From: Brevundimonas mediterranea
Lineage (GTDB): Bacteria > Pseudomonadota > Alphaproteobacteria > Caulobacterales > Caulobacteraceae
Reading direction: 5' to 3'
Assembly (NCBI RefSeq): GCF_011064825.1
Contig: NZ_CP048751.1
Location: forward strand, 1-64,000
DNA length: 64,000 nt
Both the position numbers and the translations under genes were made by a program. The notes under the pieces were generated by a model. That model was not told the origin of the DNA and searched no databases. It worked only from the letters and a program-made list of their open reading frames with translations. Below are positions 35,817 to 46,670 of the stretch, in pieces. Numbering within the stretch: position 1 is the first letter of the stretch; each line of letters opens with the position of its first letter.

Positions 35817-37409
35817 TTACATCCGGAACAGGCCGAACGTGGTCTCCGGGATCGGGGCGTTCAGGCTGGCGGAAATGGCCAGGCCCAGGACGTCGCGGGT
35901 CTGGGCCGGGTCGATGACGCCGTCGTCCCACAGGCGGGCGGTGGCGTAATAGGGATTGCCTTCGTCCTCGTATTTCTGGCGGATCGGGGCCTTGAAGGCC
36001 TCGGCGTCTTCCGCGCTCCAGGTCTCGGCGTCGCGGTGGACGGTGGCCAGCACCGACGCCGCCTGTTCCCCGCCCATCACGCCGATCCGGCTGTTGGGCC
36101 AGGTGAAGAGGAAGCGCGGAGAATAGGCGCGGCCGCACATGCCGTAGTTTCCGGCCCCGAAACTGCCGCCGATCAGGACGGTGAACTTGGGCACTTCGGC
36201 GCTGGCGACGGCGGTCACCAGCTTGGCGCCGTCCTTGGCGATGCCGCCGGCCTCGTATTTGCCGCCGACCATGAACCCCGAGATGTTCTGCAGGAACAGC
36301 AGCGGAATCTTGCGCTTGCAGGCCAGTTCGATGAAGTGGGCGCCCTTCTGGGCGCTTTCGGAGAAGATGACGCCGTTGTTGGCCAGGATGGCGACCGGAT
36401 AGCCCCAGATGCGGGCGAAACCGCAGACCAGGGTCGGGCCGTACAGGGTCTTGAACTCGTCGAACTCGGAGCCGTCGACCAGGCGGGCGATGACCTCGCG
36501 CACGTCATAGGGGGCCCGGACGTCGTCGGGGATCAGGCCGTACAGCTCTTCGGCGGCGAAGGCCGGGGCGCGAGGTTCGCGCACGTCCATGTCCACGGAC
36601 TTGGTCGTGTTCAGATTGGCGACGATGGAGCGGACGATCTCCAGCGCGTGTTCGTCATTCTCGGCCACATGGTCGACCACGCCCGAACGACGGCCATGGG
36701 TCTCGGCCCCGCCCAGTTCCTCGGCCGAAATGACCTCGCCGGTGGCGGCCTTCACCAGGGGCGGGCCGGCCAGGAAGATGGCGCCCTGGTTCCGCACGAT
36801 GATCGTCTCGTCCGACATGGCCGGCACATAGGCGCCGCCGGCGGTGGACAGACCCATGACACAGGCGATCTGGGCGATGCCCTTGGCGCTCATCCGGGCC
36901 TGGTTGAAGAAGATGCGGCCGAAGTGGTCGCGGTCGGGGAAGACCTCGGCCTGGTGCGGCAGGTTGGCCCCGCCAGAGTCCACCAGATAGACGCACGGCA
37001 GGCGGTTCTGCTCGGCTATCTCCTGGGCGCGCAGGTGCTTCTTCACCGTCATGGGGAAGTAGGCGCCGCCTTTAACCGTCGGGTCGTTGGCGACGATCAT
37101 CACCTCGCGACCCGAGACGCGGCCGATCCCCGCGATCACGCCGGCGGCCGGGGCTTCGCCGTCGTACATGGCGTGGGCGGCCAACTGGCCGATCTCCAGG
37201 AAGGGCGAGCCGGGATCCAGCAGCCGCTCGACCCGGTCGCGGGGCAGCAGCTTGCCGCGGGCCACATGCCGTTCGCGCGACTTGTCTGACCCGCCGCGCG
37301 CGGCGTGGGCCACATGGTCGCGCAGTTCGGCGACCAGGGCGCTGTTGTGCGCGTGCAGGGACTTGTATTTGGGGCTTTGCGGATCGACCGCGGACGTCAA
37401 CTTCGGCAT
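35817..37409 (-). CDS. liuB: Methylcrotonoyl-CoA carboxylase carboxyltransferase subunit
   Basis: Beta subunit (530 aa) of a biotin-dependent acyl-CoA carboxylase, transferring carboxyl groups from biotin to 3-methylcrotonoyl-CoA in leucine degradation. MCC-type features are [58 protein letters not shown] and the terminal GLFRM. Length matches MccB. liuC follows with a 51-base gap. The biotin-carrying partner and isovaleryl-CoA dehydrogenase are not in this window. Confidence 0.94.
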   Translation of the reverse strand: MPKLTSAVDPQSPKYKSLHAHNSALVAELRDHVAHAARGGSDKSRERHVARGKLLPRDRVERLLDPGSPFLEIGQLAAHAMYDGEAPAAGVIAGIGRVSGREVMIVANDPTVKGGAYFPMTVKKHLRAQEIAEQNRLPCVYLVDSGGANLPHQAEVFPDRDHFGRIFFNQARMSAKGIAQIACVMGLSTAGGAYVPAMSDETIIVRNQGAIFLAGPPLVKAATGEVISAEELGGAETHGRRSGVVDHVAENDEHALEIVRSIVANLNTTKSVDMDVREPRAPAFAAEELYGLIPDDVRAPYDVREVIARLVDGSEFDEFKTLYGPTLVCGFARIWGYPVAILANNGVIFSESAQKGAHFIELACKRKIPLLFLQNISGFMVGGKYEAGGIAKDGAKLVTAVASAEVPKFTVLIGGSFGAGNYGMCGRAYSPRFLFTWPNSRIGVMGGEQAASVLATVHRDAETWSAEDAEAFKAPIRQKYEDEGNPYYATARLWDDGVIDPAQTRDVLGLAISASLNAPIPETTFGLFRM

Positions 37410-37450
37410 GGGGTTGGTTTAGGCGGGGTCGCGGGACGTCACAAGGAATT

Positions 37451-37610
37451 CTCCCTCCCCGCTCCGGGGAGGGGCGTCGCGCAGCGACGGGGCGGGGGCG
37501 GCCCGGCAGGGGCGCACTGCCGGAATCGGGACAGATCTGTGATGGGTCGCCCCGCCCTCCCCACCCGGTCTCGCCTGCGGCTCGACCACCCTCCCCCGCG
37601 GGGGAGGGAG
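37451..37610. repeat. REP-like palindromic element upstream of rpsF
   Basis: A 160-base GC-rich element. The left end has CCTCCCCG-CTC-CGGGGAGG and the right end a perfect 20-base palindrome at 37589-37608. The extreme ends (CTCCCTCCCC and GGGGAGGGAG) are inverted copies. It occupies most of the 374-base gap between liuB and rpsF; the remaining 170 bases before rpsF are the probable rpsF promoter and leader, with CCTATAGG near 37637 as a weak -10 candidate. Confidence 0.7.
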
Positions 37611-37783
37611 AAATGTTGCGCATCGCCCCCTTTTCCCCTATAGGCCCCGCCTTTCCAGGGCTTCGGTCCTGTCGTGGAACACCAAAGGGTTGGACGTTCG
37701 GTCCGGCCGCCGCGCCAGGAGCCATCGTGGGGATCGACTTACCCGGTCGTTTCCACGCCGACGCCCACAAGGGAGACTACCGC

Positions 37784-38170
37784 ATGGCTCTTTACGAGCA
37801 CACGGTCATGACGCGCCAGGATATCTCGGCGCAGCAGGCCGAAGCGCTGAACGACACCATCAAGGACCTGATCGTGCAAGGTGGCGGTTCCGTCGCCAAG
37901 ATCGAGTACTGGGGTCTGCGCAACCTGACGTACCGCGTGAAGAAGAACCGCAAGGCTCACTATTCGCTGCTGGCCGTCGACGCCCCTCCGGCCGCCATGG
38001 CCGAAGTCGAGCGTCAGCTGGGCATCAACGAAGACGTGCTGCGTTGGCTGACCGTCCGCGTCGAGGAACTCGACCTGGAACTGTCGCCGCTGCTGGCCCG
38101 CCGCGAGCGTGAACGCGAGCGTGAGCGCGAGCGCACCCCGCGCGACGACGCCGCCGCTGACGCCGAATAA
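37784..38170 (+). CDS. rpsF: 30S ribosomal protein S6
   Basis: Protein of 128 aa that binds 16S rRNA with S18. Core motifs are [32 protein letters not shown] and [12 protein letters not shown]. The C-terminal tail is an Arg-Glu repeat followed by an acidic end (about residues 105-128), longer and more regular than in most S6 proteins. AAGGGAG precedes the ATG by 9 bases. First gene of rpsF-rpsR-rplI. Confidence 0.97.
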   Translation: MALYEHTVMTRQDISAQQAEALNDTIKDLIVQGGGSVAKIEYWGLRNLTYRVKKNRKAHYSLLAVDAPPAAMAEVERQLGINEDVLRWLTVRVEELDLELSPLLARRERERERERERTPRDDAAADAE

Positions 38171-38182
38171 GGAAACCGGAAC

Positions 38183-38461
38183 ATGACCGACACCACCGCC
38201 CCGACCCCGGGCGCCCCGGCCGGCTCCGGCGCCGCCGGCCGCCGCCCCTTCTATCGCCGCCGCAAGGTCTGCCCGTTCTCGGGCGCCAATGCGCCGAAGA
38301 TCGACTACAAGGACGTGAAGCTGCTGCAGCGTTACGTCTCCGAACGCGGCAAGATCGTGCCTTCGCGCATCACCGCCGTCTCCCAGAAGAAGCAACGCGA
38401 ACTGGCCAAGGCCATCAAGCGCGCCCGCTATCTGGCCCTCCTGCCGTATGTGGTGAAGTAA
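38183..38461 (+). CDS. rpsR: 30S ribosomal protein S18
   Basis: Protein of 92 aa that forms the S6:S18 heterodimer on the platform of the small subunit. The conserved core [32 protein letters not shown] and the [21 protein letters not shown] end are intact, preceded by an Ala/Gly/Pro-rich extension of about 25 residues. It follows rpsF by 12 bases and precedes rplI by 1 base. Confidence 0.98.
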   Translation: MTDTTAPTPGAPAGSGAAGRRPFYRRRKVCPFSGANAPKIDYKDVKLLQRYVSERGKIVPSRITAVSQKKQRELAKAIKRARYLALLPYVVK

Positions 38462-38462
38462 G

Positions 38463-39047
38463 ATGAAGGTCGTTCTGCTGGAACGCGTCGAGAATCTCGG
38501 CGCCATCGGCGACGTCGTGTCCGTCAAGGACGGCTTCGCCCGTAACTTCCTTCTGCCGCGCGACAAGGCCCGTCGGGCCACCGCCGCCAACCTGAAGGCG
38601 TTCGAACTCGACCGCGTCGCCATCGAGCAACGCAACGAGAAGAACAAGGCCGATGCACAGAAGGTCGCCGACAAGATCGACGGCCAGACCTACATCATGA
38701 TCCGTCAGGCCGGTGAAACCGGTCACCTGTACGGTTCGGTCGCCGGCCGCGACGTCGCCGAGGCCATCCAGGCCGAAGGCGGCAAGGTCGAGCGTTCGCA
38801 AATCGTCCTGAACACGGCGATCAAGAACCTGGGCGTCCACGAAGTGCCGGTTCGCCTGCACGCCGAGGTCCGCGCATCGGTCAAGATCAACATCGCCCGT
38901 TCGATGGATGAAGCCGAGCGTCAAGCCAAGGGCGAGGACGTGATCCGCAGCCAGTTCGACGATGAGCGCCAGGCCGCCGAGCAATCGGCCCAGGAACTGA
39001 TCGAAGGCGGCGCCGGTCAACAGGAAGGCTTCGGCGACGAAGCCTGA
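38463..39047 (+). CDS. rplI: 50S ribosomal protein L9
   Basis: Protein of 194 aa on the large subunit, linked to reading-frame maintenance. The N-terminal domain MKVVLLERVENLGAIGDVVSVKDGFARNFLLP is followed by a long connecting helix and the C-terminal domain (HLYGSVAGRDVAEAI). The last 40 residues, rich in Glu/Gln, extend beyond the usual 150 aa, which is common in this group. It ends the rpsF-rpsR-rplI operon before a strong terminator. Confidence 0.97.
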   Translation: MKVVLLERVENLGAIGDVVSVKDGFARNFLLPRDKARRATAANLKAFELDRVAIEQRNEKNKADAQKVADKIDGQTYIMIRQAGETGHLYGSVAGRDVAEAIQAEGGKVERSQIVLNTAIKNLGVHEVPVRLHAEVRASVKINIARSMDEAERQAKGEDVIRSQFDDERQAAEQSAQELIEGGAGQQEGFGDEA

Positions 39048-39087
39048 TCCCGCCGGCCTTTCGAGGCCGGATCGCCGGAAACATCAG

Positions 39088-39118
39088 GGGCGCGTTCCGC
39101 AAGGAACGCGCCCTTTTT
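39088..39118 (+). terminator. Rho-independent terminator of rpsF-rpsR-rplI
   Basis: Perfect 11-bp stem GGGCGCGTTCC/GGAACGCGCCC around a GCAA tetraloop, followed by five T. It begins 41 bases past the rplI stop. Confidence 0.94.
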
Positions 39119-39208
39119 GCTGCGTGGGCCCTCGGCAGGAGGCCGGGCGCGCCTTCACGCAATCCATGACAAGTTTGCAACAGCCACGAAGGTTTGGGGC
39201 GGCGATGA

Positions 39209-39224
39209 GAGTTTGCGCAAACTC
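39209..39224. promoter_or_regulatory. Perfect 16-bp palindrome, candidate LacI-type operator
   Basis: GAGTTTGCGCAAACTC, a perfect palindrome centred on CG, located 159 bases upstream of the TonB-dependent receptor ATG and 6 bases before a TTGACC that could be a -35 box. CG-centred palindromes are typical of LacI-family operators. Apart from the rplI terminator, it is the only notable feature in the 335-base gap between rplI and the receptor. Confidence 0.55.
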
Positions 39225-39382
39225 CTTTCTTGACCGACGTAAACAGCGGTGAACACTCTCAACTAAGGCTGAGATTTGTCGACGGCGCGACCAATTTATT
39301 GCGCCTTTCATCCCAGCCAGGGTGTCGAAATCGTGGCCGGTCGCCGCCCCTCCCAACAGGCCGCTGTCGTTTGGGGATAGTC

Positions 39383-41851
<2,469 letters not shown>

Positions 41852-41868
41852 TCCAATCTGGAGCAACG

Positions 41869-41898
41869 AAAGGGGCGCTCGTGAGAGCGCTCCTTTTT
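41869..41898 (+). terminator. Rho-independent terminator after TonB receptor
   Basis: Ten-pair stem (AGGGGCGCTC with GAGCGCTCCT, one G-T pair), GTGA loop, followed by five T. It lies 20 bases past the receptor stop codon. Confidence 0.9.
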
Positions 41899-42013
41899 CG
41901 TGATGAGAATGCCGAGCGGAAACATTACCGAAGCTTCAGAACCCCACGAGATTCGCGCCGCCGTTGCGCCACATATCGCCGCTTAATCTGGCCCTCTTGT
42001 TCGGAGGGGATCA

Positions 42014-42379
42014 ATGAAGACCAGGATCATCGCGGGGGCCTTGGCCCTGTCGCTTGTCGCCGGGGCGGCTCAGGCCATGACGGTGCAGGAGTTTCTGACG
42101 ACGGCGAACGGCATTCCCCGCAACCCCACCGCCCTGTTGCGGTCCGACACCCGGCGGCTGATGGGCGAGTTTCGCGGGGCGGTGCAGACGGTGCGCGCGG
42201 AACAGACGGCGGCCACAGCGGCCGGTCGCCGCTCGGCCACCTGTATGCCGGACAAGGTCGGCCTGTCAGCCGACGCCATTCTGGCCCGGTTCAACGCCAT
42301 CCCCGCCGAGCGGCGCGGCATCAGCACGACCCAGGCCGTGCGCGAGTGGATGGCCGAGAAATATCCCTGCCCCGCATGA
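42014..42379 (+). CDS. Small secreted protein, possibly Rap1a/Tai-like
   Basis: Protein of 121 aa with a signal peptide (MKTRIIAGALALSLVAGAAQA) and a helical mature part. MTVQEFLTTANGIPRNPTAL and the C-terminal QAVREWMAEKYPC, with two cysteines (Cys77 and Cys119) placed to form a disulfide, recall the Rap1a/Tai group of periplasmic proteins; this resemblance is weak. The ATG is preceded by a GGAGGGG sequence. Its stop overlaps the next start by 4 bases (ATGA). Confidence 0.72.
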   Translation: MKTRIIAGALALSLVAGAAQAMTVQEFLTTANGIPRNPTALLRSDTRRLMGEFRGAVQTVRAEQTAATAAGRRSATCMPDKVGLSADAILARFNAIPAERRGISTTQAVREWMAEKYPCPA

Positions 42380-42849
42380 CCCAAGGCAGGACGGTGCGAA
42401 CGTCCGCGCCTCGATCCGCGATCATATTCATCGGAGGCGCGCTGCTGATAGTGGGCGGCTTGACCGGGCTCGGGCTGATTCTGGGGCCGGATGAGGTCGA
42501 CGCCGTGCAGACGCCGGAGGGACTTCATCCCGCCGCCCTGTTCGCACTGGGCCTGGCCCTGATGACCGCCGAGGCTGCGCTGTTCACCCTCGTTCCGATA
42601 GAACTGTCGCAACGGTTCCTGAAACGCGCCTGGCCGGGCGTCGCAGCGGGTTTCGCCGTCTATGTCATCGGAATCCATTGGAATAACGGCTGGCTGGGAT
42701 TGGCGGTCTCAAGCTGGATATGGGGCGTCGTGACCGGCGCCTATCTGCTGGAGCGCCCCGTATCGCGCGGTCGAGCGGCCTGTCAGGCGATCGGGCTGAA
42801 ATGGACGTTCTGGATCTTCGCCATGGCAGTCTTGACCGCCGGCGCCTGA
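42376..42849 (+). CDS. Multi-TM protein of unknown function
   Basis: Membrane protein of 157 aa with four to five hydrophobic segments (about residues 14-36, 53-73, 87-102, 106-124 and 141-156). No family is recognised. It is translationally coupled to the small secreted protein upstream through an ATGA overlap, so the two probably work together. Confidence 0.7.
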   Translation: MTQGRTVRTSAPRSAIIFIGGALLIVGGLTGLGLILGPDEVDAVQTPEGLHPAALFALGLALMTAEAALFTLVPIELSQRFLKRAWPGVAAGFAVYVIGIHWNNGWLGLAVSSWIWGVVTGAYLLERPVSRGRAACQAIGLKWTFWIFAMAVLTAGA

Positions 42850-42959
42850 TCGCCCCGACTGAGGAATTCCCGTTCGCCCACAGGGTGGACGATCTGTCCA
42901 CGGTCGAAGCGACGTCCACGACTGACGCAGGCGCGTGTCAGGGCTAGAGCGTTAAGACA

Positions 42960-44450
42960 ATGAACGCGTTCGCCCCCATGCCCTTCTCGTCCTCGCCGAT
43001 GGACTCCAGCGGCGTCAGCTCGATGCCCCACAATCTGGAGGCGGAACAGGCGCTGCTGGGCGCGCTGATGTTCGACAACGGCGTGTTCGAACGCCTGAGC
43101 GACCGTCTGCGGGGCTCGCATTTCTACGAGCCCTTCCACCAGCGGCTGTTCGAGGCGATCGAGGATCATATCCGACAAGGGATGCTGGCCGAACCCACCA
43201 TTCTGATGGAACGGTTCAAGCAGGATCCGGCCTTCCAGGAGTTCGGCGGCCTGCGCTATTTCGCCGACCTGGTCGACCGGGCGCCGCCGGCGGCCAATGC
43301 GCCGGACTATGCGCGGGTGGTCTATGACACGGCCCTGCGCCGCGATCTGATCCGCATCGGCGGGGAGATCATCAAGGAGGCGCCCAACCCGGAGACGCCC
43401 GCCGACGAACAGATCGAACAGGCGGAACAGACCCTGTATTCGCTCGCCGAGACCGGCAAGCCGTCGTCCGGTTTCGTCAGCTTTTCCCACGCCCTGTCCG
43501 GCGCCGTTCAGATGGCGGCCGAAGCCTATCAGCGCGAAGGCAAGCTGGCCGGGTTGGCGACAGGATTGAACGATCTGGATCGGAAACTGGGCGGGTTGCA
43601 CCCCTCCGACCTGCTGATCCTCGCCGGCCGTCCGTCGATGGGCAAGACGGCCCTGGCGACCAACATGGCCTTCAATGTGGCGCGCGCCTATCAGTGGGAA
43701 CCGACGCCGGAGGGCCGCAAGACGGTCAACGGCGGTGTGGTGGCCTTCTATTCGCTGGAAATGAGCGCCGAACAGCTGGCCATGCGGATCCTGGCCGACG
43801 CTTCGGGCGTGTCCTCCGACAAGCTGCGCAAGGGCGAGATCGACGCCACCGACTTCGGCAAGCTGCGCGACGCGGCGGTCGAGATCGGCGAGAGCCCCCT
43901 CTACATCGACGCCACCGGCGGTTTGTCCATGTCGAAGCTGGCGGCCCGGGCGCGGCGGCTGAAGCGGATGGAGCACGGGCTGGACCTGATCATCGTCGAC
44001 TATCTTCAACTGGTCACGACCGGCGACAGCGGCGGTCAGAAGAACCGGGTGCAGGAGGTGTCCGAGATCACCGGCGGCCTGAAGGCCCTGGCCAAGGAAC
44101 TGTCGGTGCCGATCATCGCCCTGTCGCAGCTGTCGCGTCAGGTGGAGCAGCGCGAGGACAAGCGGCCGCAGTTGTCCGACCTGCGCGAATCCGGCTCGAT
44201 CGAGCAGGACGCCGACTGCGTGATGTTCGTCTATCGCGAAAGCTACTACCTGGGCCGGGCCGAGCCGCGCGAAGGCACCGAGGAACACCTGCAATGGCAG
44301 CAGGACATGGACCGGCTGCAAGGCCAGGCCGAGGTCGTCATCGGCAAGCAGCGCCACGGCCCCATCGGCATCGTCAAACTGGCCTTCGACGCCGAGACGG
44401 TGCGGTTCGGCAACCTGGCGCACGGCTATGAGGAAGTCAGCTACGAATAG
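42960..44450 (+). CDS. dnaB: Replicative DNA helicase DnaB
   Basis: Hexameric fork helicase of 496 aa. The N-terminal domain (PHNLEAEQALLGALMFDN) interacts with primase, and the RecA-like C-terminal domain shows Walker A LAGRPSMGKTALATNMA, Walker B LIIVDYLQLV and the arginine-finger-containing end (GKQRHGPIGIVKLAFD). No intein interrupts the ATPase domain. Only 110 bases separate it from the preceding gene. Confidence 0.97.
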   Translation: MNAFAPMPFSSSPMDSSGVSSMPHNLEAEQALLGALMFDNGVFERLSDRLRGSHFYEPFHQRLFEAIEDHIRQGMLAEPTILMERFKQDPAFQEFGGLRYFADLVDRAPPAANAPDYARVVYDTALRRDLIRIGGEIIKEAPNPETPADEQIEQAEQTLYSLAETGKPSSGFVSFSHALSGAVQMAAEAYQREGKLAGLATGLNDLDRKLGGLHPSDLLILAGRPSMGKTALATNMAFNVARAYQWEPTPEGRKTVNGGVVAFYSLEMSAEQLAMRILADASGVSSDKLRKGEIDATDFGKLRDAAVEIGESPLYIDATGGLSMSKLAARARRLKRMEHGLDLIIVDYLQLVTTGDSGGQKNRVQEVSEITGGLKALAKELSVPIIALSQLSRQVEQREDKRPQLSDLRESGSIEQDADCVMFVYRESYYLGRAEPREGTEEHLQWQQDMDRLQGQAEVVIGKQRHGPIGIVKLAFDAETVRFGNLAHGYEEVSYE

Positions 44451-44495
44451 AGGCCGGCGGTTGACCTGGGCCGCGAACAGGCCCCTTGGGTGCGG

Positions 44496-44747
44496 ATGGC
44501 CAGCGAAACCGTCTATATTCTCCAGACCTATGTGCAGGGGCGCGGCAAGGGGCTGAAGGCCGAGCCGCAGGTGGGCTGCAAGGACGCCGAGGAGGCGCGG
44601 CGCAAGGCCGAGCGCATGGCGCCCCTGCGGCTGGGCGTGGTGGCCTTTTCCGTCTCGGCGGACACCGAGATGGGCGACTACGACGAACAGCCGACCATCA
44701 TCTTCAAGTCCGGACGACTGCCCCCGCCGTTCAGCGACGAGGATTGA
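44496..44747 (+). CDS. Small conserved-looking hypothetical protein
   Basis: Protein of 83 aa without signal or TM segment: ETVYILQTYVQGRGKGLKAE, then an alpha-helical EEARRKAERMA stretch and a beta-like end (LGVVAFSVSADTEMGDYD). The pattern of a short alpha/beta domain and good codon use support a real gene. It lies between dnaB and alr on the same strand with gaps of about 45-50 bases. Function is unknown. A GTG at 44490 is an alternative start. Confidence 0.7.
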   Translation: MASETVYILQTYVQGRGKGLKAEPQVGCKDAEEARRKAERMAPLRLGVVAFSVSADTEMGDYDEQPTIIFKSGRLPPPFSDED

Positions 44748-44796
44748 TCGGCGTCAGGCCTTCCATCGTCGGGAAGTTGCGCCAATAAGGGCCGCC

Positions 44797-45837
44797 ATGC
44801 CCTCCCCCGCCCTGCTGTCCGTCGATCTGAACGCGCTCGCCCGCAATTTTCACACCCTGGAGGCCGTGACCGGCGTGCCGGTGCATCCGGTGGTCAAGGC
44901 CGACGCCTATGGCTTGGGGGCCGAGGCCTGTGCGAAACGTTTGATGGCGGAAGGGGCGCGGACCTTTTTCGTGGCGCGGGCCGGCGAAGGCGCAGCCCTG
45001 CGGACGGCGCTGGGCCCGGAGCCCGTCCTCTATGTGCTGGACGGCTGTCACGGCGAGGCGGCGGGGCTGTTGAAGGCGGCGGACCTGCGGCCCGTGCTGA
45101 ACCAGCCGGCGCAGATGAAGGCCTGGGCCGAGGCCGGCGGCGGAGCCTGCGGCCTACAGATCGACACCGGCCTGAACCGGCTGGGCTTCCGGCCGGAGGA
45201 TGCGCCCGAAGTCTTTGACGGGCTGAGCCTGGTCATGAGCCACCTGGCCTGCGGCGACGAACCGGACCAGCCGATGAACCGGCGCCAGCGTGACCGGTTC
45301 GCGGGCATGGTCGAACGCTATCCGGGCGTGACGCGGTCCTTCGCTAATTCGGGCGGCTGTTTCCTGGGGCCGGACTTCGCCTTCGACGCGGTGCGGCCGG
45401 GCGTCTGCCTGTACGGCGGTGGACCTGAGGGCCGGCCGGACGAGCGGATCGCCCCCGTCGCCGCTCTGACGGCGGAGGTCCTGCTGGTGCGCGACGTGCG
45501 GACGGGCGAGAGCGTCGGCTATTCGCGCGGTTTCGTGGCCGAACGACCGATGCGGGCGGCTGTGGTCGCGGCGGGCTATGCGGACGGGGTCCTGCGGGCC
45601 TATGGGCCGCGCGGCGCGGTCTGGGTCGCAGGCGAGACCCGGCCGCTGCTGGGCCGGATCTCGATGGACGTCTGCACGGTCGATGTGACCGGGCTGGAGG
45701 TCGCGGTCGGCGACCGGGTCGAACTGTTCGGGGCGCATCGCCCCATCGATGCGGCGGCGGCGGCGGCGGGGACCATCAGCTATGAACTGCTGACCGCCGT
45801 AACCGTCCGCGTTCCCCGCGCCTATGTCGGTCAATAA
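44797..45837 (+). CDS. alr: Alanine racemase
   Basis: PLP enzyme of 346 aa making D-alanine for peptidoglycan. The PLP lysine is Lys34 in VVKADAYGLG, and the second catalytic residue is the tyrosine in VAAGYADGVLRAYG. C-terminal beta-domain motifs LLGRISMDVCTVDVT and TISYELLTAV are present. It overlaps the convergent Yip1-family gene by 7 bases. Confidence 0.95.
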   Translation: MPSPALLSVDLNALARNFHTLEAVTGVPVHPVVKADAYGLGAEACAKRLMAEGARTFFVARAGEGAALRTALGPEPVLYVLDGCHGEAAGLLKAADLRPVLNQPAQMKAWAEAGGGACGLQIDTGLNRLGFRPEDAPEVFDGLSLVMSHLACGDEPDQPMNRRQRDRFAGMVERYPGVTRSFANSGGCFLGPDFAFDAVRPGVCLYGGGPEGRPDERIAPVAALTAEVLLVRDVRTGESVGYSRGFVAERPMRAAVVAAGYADGVLRAYGPRGAVWVAGETRPLLGRISMDVCTVDVTGLEVAVGDRVELFGAHRPIDAAAAAAGTISYELLTAVTVRVPRAYVGQ

Positions 45838-46472
45838 CCGCCGGTGATGGCCGCCATGCCGGCGCCGGCGACCAAGAAACTGGCGCCGATCATGCCGACG
45901 ATGGCGTTGATGATGAAGGTCATGACCAGGCCCAGGATCACCGTGACGATGAAATAGCCGACAGCCTTGTCCGCCGGGACCTTCATCAGCATCGGCAGAC
46001 CCAGGTACAGCAGATAGAAGCTGTACAGGCCGAGGATGGCCAGGACGCCCAGCATCGGGATCAGGCCGAAGACCCCGACCAGCCACATGGCCGTATAGGA
46101 ATAGACCGCCACCTTCATCGCCTGGACCGAATCGCTGGCCCCGCCGAAACTGGGGGCCAGGGCGTTGATGATCAGGCCCAGCAGATAGACGGCGACCAGG
46201 GACAGCCCATAGCTGACCACCGCGACCAGAAGCGCGCCGAGGATCGACATGGGCGTGCCGAACAGGGGCAGAAGCTGGCCGCCGATCAGGCTGCAGATCG
46301 GGCCGATGGCGGCCAGGATCATGGCGTAGCGGGTGAACAGGCTGCGGGTCGTGGCGAACTCGCCGTCGATGCGCGCCCATTCGGTCTTCGGCTGCAGGAT
46401 GATGCCCTTGACCCGGGCGATCAGGGCCGGATCGACGGCGGGTTGCGTCGACGGGGTGGAGGGTTCGGTCAT
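45831..46472 (-). CDS. Yip1-family membrane protein
   Basis: Integral membrane protein of 213 aa. The cytoplasmic N-terminus (VKGIILQPKTEWARIDGE) is the typical opening of bacterial YIP1 domain proteins; five TM segments follow between residues 45 and 210. Eukaryotic relatives act in vesicle traffic, but bacterial roles are unknown. The ATG at 46472 is preferred over a TTG two codons upstream. It is divergent from radA. Confidence 0.85.
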   Translation of the reverse strand: MTEPSTPSTQPAVDPALIARVKGIILQPKTEWARIDGEFATTRSLFTRYAMILAAIGPICSLIGGQLLPLFGTPMSILGALLVAVVSYGLSLVAVYLLGLIINALAPSFGGASDSVQAMKVAVYSYTAMWLVGVFGLIPMLGVLAILGLYSFYLLYLGLPMLMKVPADKAVGYFIVTVILGLVMTFIINAIVGMIGASFLVAGAGMAAITGGY

Positions 46473-46515
46473 GGACAAGGGCCTGTAAAACAGTGGGGGC
46501 GAAGCGGAATATTGA

Positions 46516-46608
46516 CGTCACGTCACCTGACGACGCAAGCCATTTGCGACACGATCTCAACCCGGAACTACGGCAAAGGTTGCGGTTGCGACCGGAAATG
46601 ACGTGACG
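46516..46608. promoter_or_regulatory. Separated inverted repeat in the Yip1-radA gap
   Basis: CGTCACGTCA at 46516-46525 and its exact complement TGACGTGACG at 46599-46608, 73 bases apart, between divergent genes. They could be two sites for one dimeric regulator. No known regulator is assigned. Confidence 0.35.
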
Positions 46609-46670
46609 ACGGTGCAAAGGGCCACCGGATTGGGCGGTCCGTCCGCCCTTCGGCCTGCTAAAGGATGCCC

